In this document: positions 59,197 through 64,000 of the stretch, piece after piece
Layout: the number at the start of each line of letters is the position of its first letter
How positions within the stretch are numbered: the stretch's first letter is position 1
Origin: Steinernema hermaphroditum
Taxonomy: Eukaryota; Nematoda; Chromadorea; Rhabditida; Steinernematidae
Direction of reading: 5' to 3'
Assembly: GCA_030435675.1 (NCBI GenBank)
Contig: CM059624.1
Location: forward strand, 3,620,769-3,684,768
Length of the DNA: 64,000 nt
Notes under the pieces: generated by a model
What the model saw: the letters and a program-made list of their open reading frames with translations, nothing else
Database searches by the model: none
Told to the model about the DNA's origin: nothing
Position numbers and translations under genes: made by a program

Positions 59197-60273
59197 ATGG
59201 AAAAGGAGCAACTCATCGCCCAGGAGGCCGACAGCCTCAAGCGCACCGCCTTCATCGGCGTGGCCATCTCCACTGTAGCCACCCTCACTGCTATCGTGGC
59301 CGTTCCCATGCTTTTCAACCACATGCAGAACGTCCACTCCACTCTGCAGAACGAGATCCACTTCTGTAGCCACACCACCGACGGGCTCTGGGAGAAGTAC
59401 GTCGAGATGCAGAAGTTCGGATTCCAGGGACGTCTGAAGCGTGACACCTACCAACACGGCTACAACAACAACGGATACAATGGTGGAAACAGCTACAACG
59501 GAGGCAACGCCTACCACGGTGGAAACGTCGCCTACAATGGCGGAAGCACCGGTGGATACAACGGCGCCAATACCGCCTACAACGGTGGAAACGCTGGAGT
59601 CAGCGGCGGATACAACGGAGGATATGGAGGAAGTGCCGGTGGATACGGTCAAGGATCCAGCTACGGATCTGACTCTGGATCGTGCTGCAGCTGTGGAGTC
59701 GGCCGCGCTGGACCTCCTGGCGCTCCTGGAGTTGACGGAGCCCCTGGACACGATGGCGCCCCCGGAAACGATGGTGCTCCTGGCCGCGATGCTGTTGCCA
59801 CCGGGCCCGCCGGAGGAGACGGATTCTGTCAGACCTGCGCCCCTGCTGCCGCTGTTGCTCCTGGCCGTCCCGGACCCAAGGGAGCTCCCGGTGCCCCTGG
59901 AGCCCCTGGCCGCAGCGGTGGACCCTCTCGTCCCGGAGCCCCTGGCCATGCTGGACCTCAAGGACCCAAGGGAGCCCCTGGTGCTCCTGGAAACGCCGGC
60001 GCTCCTGGAGCCCCCGGAAAGCTCATCGACCGCCCTGGACCTCCCGGAGCTCCCGGACCCGCTGGAGCCCGAAGACCCGCTGGTGCTCCCGGTGCCCCTG
60101 GCGCCCCTGGCCACCCCGGATCTCAGGGTGCTCCTGGACCTCAGGGAGGACGTGGAAACGATGGACGTCCCGGAAACAACGGAGCTCCTGGCGCTCCTGG
60201 ACAGCTCGGTTTCAACGGAAACAGCGGCGGCTGCGACCACTGCCCTCTTCCCCGCACTTCTCCTGGATATTAA
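59197..60273 (+). CDS. Cuticle collagen G (CDHCP-tail, intronless CDS, Gly-to-Arg site)
   Basis: A single frame of 358 residues. MEKEQLIAQEADSLKRTAFI begins the protein; FCSHTTDGLWEKYVEMQK and GRLKRDTYQH (processing site) follow. A long Asn/Gly/Tyr-rich linker of repeats such as YNGGNSYNGG and GGYNGGYGGS spans about residues 88-160. [29 protein letters not shown], the main Gly-X-Y domain and [15 protein letters not shown] complete it. At residue 293 (codon AGA, 60073-60075) an arginine replaces a Gly-position glycine: GAR-RPA-GAP here, GAR-GPA-GAP in F, H and I. AATAAA is at 60312-60317. The linker and promoter match H most closely, so G and H are recent duplicates in direct orientation. Confidence 0.96.
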   Translation: MEKEQLIAQEADSLKRTAFIGVAISTVATLTAIVAVPMLFNHMQNVHSTLQNEIHFCSHTTDGLWEKYVEMQKFGFQGRLKRDTYQHGYNNNGYNGGNSYNGGNAYHGGNVAYNGGSTGGYNGANTAYNGGNAGVSGGYNGGYGGSAGGYGQGSSYGSDSGSCCSCGVGRAGPPGAPGVDGAPGHDGAPGNDGAPGRDAVATGPAGGDGFCQTCAPAAAVAPGRPGPKGAPGAPGAPGRSGGPSRPGAPGHAGPQGPKGAPGAPGNAGAPGAPGKLIDRPGPPGAPGPAGARRPAGAPGAPGAPGHPGSQGAPGPQGGRGNDGRPGNNGAPGAPGQLGFNGNSGGCDHCPLPRTSPGY

Positions 60274-61460
60274 AAAGACTTCTACCATGTCTCGCAGTGC
60301 CTATTTCTTCGAATAAAGTAGATTTGCGCAGTGAACACTGACTAGTTCTCTCGTATAACCTGAAATATAGAAGTCGAAACGTTTATTAGTAACACCAAAG
60401 AATCGTCTTTGTCGAAGGGGTAGAAATGTGGAAAAAGGTCTGTTTACATTTGATGCAAGAAAACACGATAGATGTGAAATTATTGAATACAAACATTATT
60501 ATTTCTTCATAACTAAACCGAAACGGCATTATCAGCTATATACTACTTGCTTGGGAACTATCAGCTTGGGAAGCTCAATAGCTCATATTTTAGTGCTGTC
60601 TTGCACGCAATCTTGCACGAATTATGATTCTAGGATGGATAGCGAGCCTCGTAGTCGATGCATTACAGACCACTAAACCTCATAACACTCAAATTTGAGA
60701 TCACTGAAAACTGTAAACAATCTTTAACCAGGCACAAAGCTTCTGTTTAGTTCATACACGGACTTACACGACTTTATTTCAAGAATCAGCAATAAATAAC
60801 GGTTAAGCAGTTTATGAAGATATCCGCAAACTCGTTTCTTGTGTCCTTAATCCTAATTCTTCTGGTTTCGCCAGTGTGACTACGGATTCGCCATATCGTT
60901 TGGTTCCTGTAGCAACGGCTGTTGAGACATTCGAATCCCGGACACAGAGCTCATATCAAAATATCACAAACAACGAACCCAAGACGTTCTCAATTTCATG
61001 GGTCGTGGTCAGCTGACGAAGATGAAGCTTCACTACACTGCATATACCATCAATGAGGAAGCAATAAAGTGGTAGTAGAGACGGCCCACGGAATGAAGGT
61101 CTCGAAGACGGTCAAGAAGATCGCAGTTGTCGGTGGAAGATCGGCCCGGCCACGTTGACCGCACCGTCAATGGATCGCGGTCCATCGGGGTTATAGTGCG
61201 CTCAATTGACTGTCATCTGTTCGAACACATTTTTTTGTCCTTTCCCGATCGGCACCTATCCCGAAGCAATCAAAAAAGCTCCCTGCATCCCTTTGCAGCG
61301 ATCGTTACGTGTCAATGCTGCTCTATTACGTCAAAAGTGGACGGTCCTGGAATACAGGCTTCAAAATGCATGTTATAAATGGCCTTGAATCATTGAAAGA
61401 TGAAACACGAATCTTAATTTATCGAATATGGATGTGTCGCGTAACGGAACGCCGACAATA
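60274..61460. other. Intergenic between collagens G and H
   Basis: G 3'UTR (AATAAA at 60312-60317), then no recognised gene. Confidence 0.5.
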
Positions 61461-61663
61461 CAGCGGTTATGTGAGCGTTGCATGACAGTGGAACATGCAA
61501 AAAAGAGATTATAACCTGTTCCCAATTGTACTTCTCATGATTATTCTTTTATAAAAGAGAACCCATCAGGAGAGTCTTCACCATTCTCGGAGTGTTCACT
61601 TCGTCTGGCAACCGTAAGCTCCCTTGATTCTCTTCGGTGTGTTAAGGTTTTTCGTTTTAGGAA
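61461..61663 (+). promoter_or_regulatory. Collagen H promoter with conserved block and 5'UTR intron
   Basis: 61461-61515 repeats the G block (AGCGTTGCATG, AGTGGAACA). TATAAAAG is at 61550-61557 and CACCATTCTCGGAG starts at 61579, 29 nt later. The 5'UTR intron runs from GTAAGC at 61614 to TTTTAG at 61660. Confidence 0.65.
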
Positions 61664-62659
61664 ATGGAAGAGAAGCAGCTCATCCAGGAGGCCGAGAGCC
61701 TTAAGCGCTCCGCTTTCTTTGGCGTTGCCATCTCCACTGTAGCCACGCTTACGGCCATCGTCGTCATCCCGATGATGTACGCCCACATGCAGAACGTCCA
61801 GGTGACCCTCCAGGACGAAGTCTCCTTCTGCCACAAAAGGACAAATGACCTCTGGGGTCAGTACACAAACCTCCAGCAGGGAGGCTTCCAGGGACGTCTG
61901 AAGCGTCAGACTTATGGAGCTGGTTACAACAACAACTACAACAACAACCACGGATACAACGGCGGAAACAGCTACAATGGAGGAAGCAACTACGGTAGCG
62001 CTGGAGTTACCGGAGGAGTCAGCGGAGGATACGGTCAAGGATCCAGCTACGGATCTGACTCTGGATCGTGCTGCAGCTGCGGAACTGGACGCGCTGGACC
62101 TCCTGGCACCCCTGGAGTCGAGGGAGCCCCTGGACACGATGGTGCCCCCGGAAACGACGGAGCCCCTGGCCGTGACGCTGCCCCCAACGCTGTTCCCCGT
62201 GCCGAAGACTTCTGCTTCACCTGCTCTCCTGCTGCCGCCGGAGCTCCTGGCCGTCCCGGACCCAAGGGAGCTCCCGGTGCCCCTGGAGCCCCTGGCCGCA
62301 GCGGTGGACCCTCTCGTCCCGGAGCCCCTGGCCCTGCTGGACCTCAAGGACCCAAGGGAGCCCCTGGTGTTCCTGGAAACGCCGGTGCCCCTGGAGCCCC
62401 CGGAAAGCTTATCGACCGCCCTGGACCTGCCGGAGCTCCCGGACCCGCTGGAGCCCGAGGACCCGCTGGTGCTCCCGGTGCCCCTGGCGCCCCTGGCCAC
62501 CCCGGATCTCAGGGTGCTCCTGGACCTCAGGGAGGACGTGGAAACGACGGACGTCCCGGAAACAACGGAGCTCCTGGGGCTCCTGGACAGCTCGGCTTCA
62601 ACGGAAACAGCGGCGGCTGCGACCACTGCCCTCTTCCTCGTACTTCTCCCGGATATTAA
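61664..62659 (+). CDS. Cuticle collagen H (CDHCP-tail, intronless CDS)
   Basis: A single frame of 331 residues. MEEKQLIQEAESLKRSAFFG starts the protein; FCHKRTNDLWGQYTNLQQ and GRLKRQTYGAGY (processing site) follow. The linker is Asn/Gly/Tyr/Ser-rich (YNNNYNNNHGYNGGNSYNGG), then GSSYGSDSGSCCSCGTGRAG. FCFTCSPAAAGAPG leads the main Gly-X-Y domain, interrupted only at GGPSRPG and LIDRPG. The end is [15 protein letters not shown]. Gly is kept at the position where G has Arg. AATAAA is at 62704-62709. Partial collagen I, tail to tail with it 629 nt away, is the closest relative in the window over the shared part. Confidence 0.96.
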   Translation: MEEKQLIQEAESLKRSAFFGVAISTVATLTAIVVIPMMYAHMQNVQVTLQDEVSFCHKRTNDLWGQYTNLQQGGFQGRLKRQTYGAGYNNNYNNNHGYNGGNSYNGGSNYGSAGVTGGVSGGYGQGSSYGSDSGSCCSCGTGRAGPPGTPGVEGAPGHDGAPGNDGAPGRDAAPNAVPRAEDFCFTCSPAAAGAPGRPGPKGAPGAPGAPGRSGGPSRPGAPGPAGPQGPKGAPGVPGNAGAPGAPGKLIDRPGPAGAPGPAGARGPAGAPGAPGAPGHPGSQGAPGPQGGRGNDGRPGNNGAPGAPGQLGFNGNSGGCDHCPLPRTSPGY

Positions 62660-63288
62660 AAAGAGAATTGCTCTATTTTTCCATCTACTTAACCATTATG
62701 TGGAATAAAAATTGCATTACATCCGGTTTTTGTTTCTTCTATTGTGACAATTGCAATTTAGTCGCATCTTCCCGACTGCGAACCGAGTCGAAAGACGTCT
62801 CTATTTCCTTCCACGACGGGCATCAAACCTAACAAACCTCAAACAACGGAAGCATGGAAAAAAATGGGCATACTGCAGAGATGAAATGTTTGTTGAAAAG
62901 CAGCAAACAGCTTTTTGAGATTTTGTAACTGTAAATGCGCTTTTCAAGATGGAGAACCAGCAAAGAAGGTCTCCTGGGTCTCTGGCATGAAGAGCAGGGC
63001 ACGATCTTATCCGGTCTTCAATGGCGCCGAAAAAATGGTACGAACAACGGCAACGAACAACATACATTTTCAAAAACGGGAAGTGGAGGACATTGAAGTG
63101 TGGAGATTGAACAAATCTATGAGCTTGGCATTCATAAGTTGTTGCTTGCATTGAACATTCCTTCAAAGTGCTTCAAGATGATGACCGGGGTGGAACGGAA
63201 CGAGACGATTTAATGGAAGAAATGTGCGCATTTGACTTTATTATACAAAGAACAATTGACAATTCGCAAGGATGATTAGGAGCGGTTC
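62660..63288. other. Spacer between tail-to-tail collagens H and I
   Basis: Both 3'UTRs (AATAAA at 62704-62709 on plus and 63242-63237 on minus) around unique sequence. No gene recognised. Confidence 0.55.
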
Positions 63289-64000
63289 TTAATATCCAGG
63301 AGAAGTGCGAGGAAGAGGGCAGTGGTCGCAGCCGCCGCTGTTTCCGTTGAAGCCGAGCTGTCCAGGAGCGCCAGGAGCTCCGTTGTTTCCGGGACGTCCA
63401 TCGTTTCCGCGTCCTCCCTGAGGTCCGGGAGCACCCTGAGATCCGGGATGTCCAGGAGCGCCAGGGGCACCGGGAGCACCGGCGGGTCCTCGGGCTCCAG
63501 CGGGTCCGGGAGCTCCAGCAGGTCCAGGGCGGTCGATGAGCTTTCCGGGAGCTCCAGGAGCGCCGGCGTTTCCAGGAGCACCAGGGGCTCCCTTGGGTCC
63601 TTGAGGTCCAGCAGGGCCAGGGGCTCCGGGACGAGAGGGTCCACCGCTGCGGCCAGGGGCTCCAGGGGCACCGGGAGCTCCCTTGGGTCCGGGACGGCCT
63701 GGAGCTCCGGCGGCGGCAGGAGAGCAGGTGAAGCAGAAGTCTTCGGCACGGGGAACAGCGTTGGGGGCAGCGTCGCGGCCAGGGGCTCCGTCGTTTCCGG
63801 GGGCGCCATCGTGTCCAGGGGCTCCCTCGACTCCAGGAGCACCAGGAGGTCCAGCGCGTCCAGTTCCGCAGCTGCAGCACGATCCAGAGTCAGATCCGTA
63901 GCTGGATCCTTGACCGTATCCTCCGCTGACTCCTCCGGTAACTCCAGCGCTACCGTAGTTGCTTCCTCCATTGTAGCTGTTTCCGCCGTTGTATCCGTGG
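63289..64000 (-). CDS. Cuticle collagen I, partial (N-terminus beyond window)
   Basis: The Gly-X-Y frame is open on the minus strand from the window edge to the stop at 63291-63289, about 236 residues. The visible part begins in the Asn/Gly/Tyr-rich linker (NGGNSYNGGSNYGSAG), passes GSSYGSDSGSCCSCGTGRAG and FCFTCSPAAAGAPG, and ends [13 protein letters not shown]. It is nearly the same as collagen H in reverse orientation, with small replacements. No intron lies at the GHDG position, as in F, G and H. Gly is present at the position where G has Arg. The 5'UTR and promoter are outside the window. Confidence 0.94.
   Translation of the reverse strand, partial: HGYNGGNSYNGGSNYGSAGVTGGVSGGYGQGSSYGSDSGSCCSCGTGRAGPPGAPGVEGAPGHDGAPGNDGAPGRDAAPNAVPRAEDFCFTCSPAAAGAPGRPGPKGAPGAPGAPGRSGGPSRPGAPGPAGPQGPKGAPGAPGNAGAPGAPGKLIDRPGPAGAPGPAGARGPAGAPGAPGAPGHPGSQGAPGPQGGRGNDGRPGNNGAPGAPGQLGFNGNSGGCDHCPLPRTSPGY

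Noticed and set aside
59086..60288. Very long open frame antisense to collagen G (400 codons), with similar ones antisense to or out of frame with every collagen
   Set aside because: Gly-X-Y coding with GGN/CCN codons leaves stop codons rare in other frames. The products are low-complexity Ser/Gly or Leu/Pro repeats, follow the collagen repeat exactly, and lack starts or splice sites of their own.

Overview
The window looks like nuclear DNA of a nematode, most likely a clade V rhabditid. Eleven cuticle collagen genes lie between 21.9 and 64 kb. Most introns are only 41-50 nt long with (T)TTCAG or TTTTAG acceptors, several start codons sit directly after an acceptor, and there is a cuticlin-type ZP gene. 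I cannot name the species. Exon models below come from splice consensus, reading phase and similarity to known families; no search was run.

Layout. 0-4.9 kb is gene-poor. 4.9-8.5 kb holds a PB1-domain protein with an Arg/Ser-rich middle. 9.6-10.3 kb is a dead mariner/Tc1-type transposase. 10.8-12.4 kb is FAF1 (UBXN-3), a ubiquitin/p97 adaptor. 13.2-19.7 kb is a 16-exon MED12 (DPY-22), the Mediator kinase-module subunit. Collagen A (21.9 kb) is followed by B1 and B2, which form the arms of a 1,682-bp inverted duplication around a 1.16-kb spacer with a truncated F-box-like/LRR-like ORF. 28.9-31.4 kb is a minus-strand ZP gene with a tRNA-Ala(AGC) in its large intron. A second F-box-like/LRR-like gene (34.0-34.9 kb) and a second tRNA-Ala follow. 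36.0-40.6 kb carries UTP13/TBL3 and then PNO1, same strand, 184 nt apart: two factors of the same pre-40S ribosome pathway and a candidate operon.

41-64 kb is a collagen field: C1/C2 (divergent), D, E, F, G, H and partial I, all ending in the CDHCP(L/P)PRT(A/S)PGY tail. A secreted Cys-rich gene with an apparent frameshift sits at 50.1-51.4 kb. C1, C2, D and E keep an intron at the start of the Gly-X-Y domain. F, G and H have none in the CDS but carry a 5'UTR intron. E, F, G and H share a TATA box 28-29 nt upstream of a CACCATTCTCGGAG-type start motif.

Main themes: repeated inverted duplication plus sequence homogenisation of collagens, shared core-promoter grammar with Grainyhead-like AACCGGTT sites, and structured inverted repeats in each of the three long introns of UTP13.
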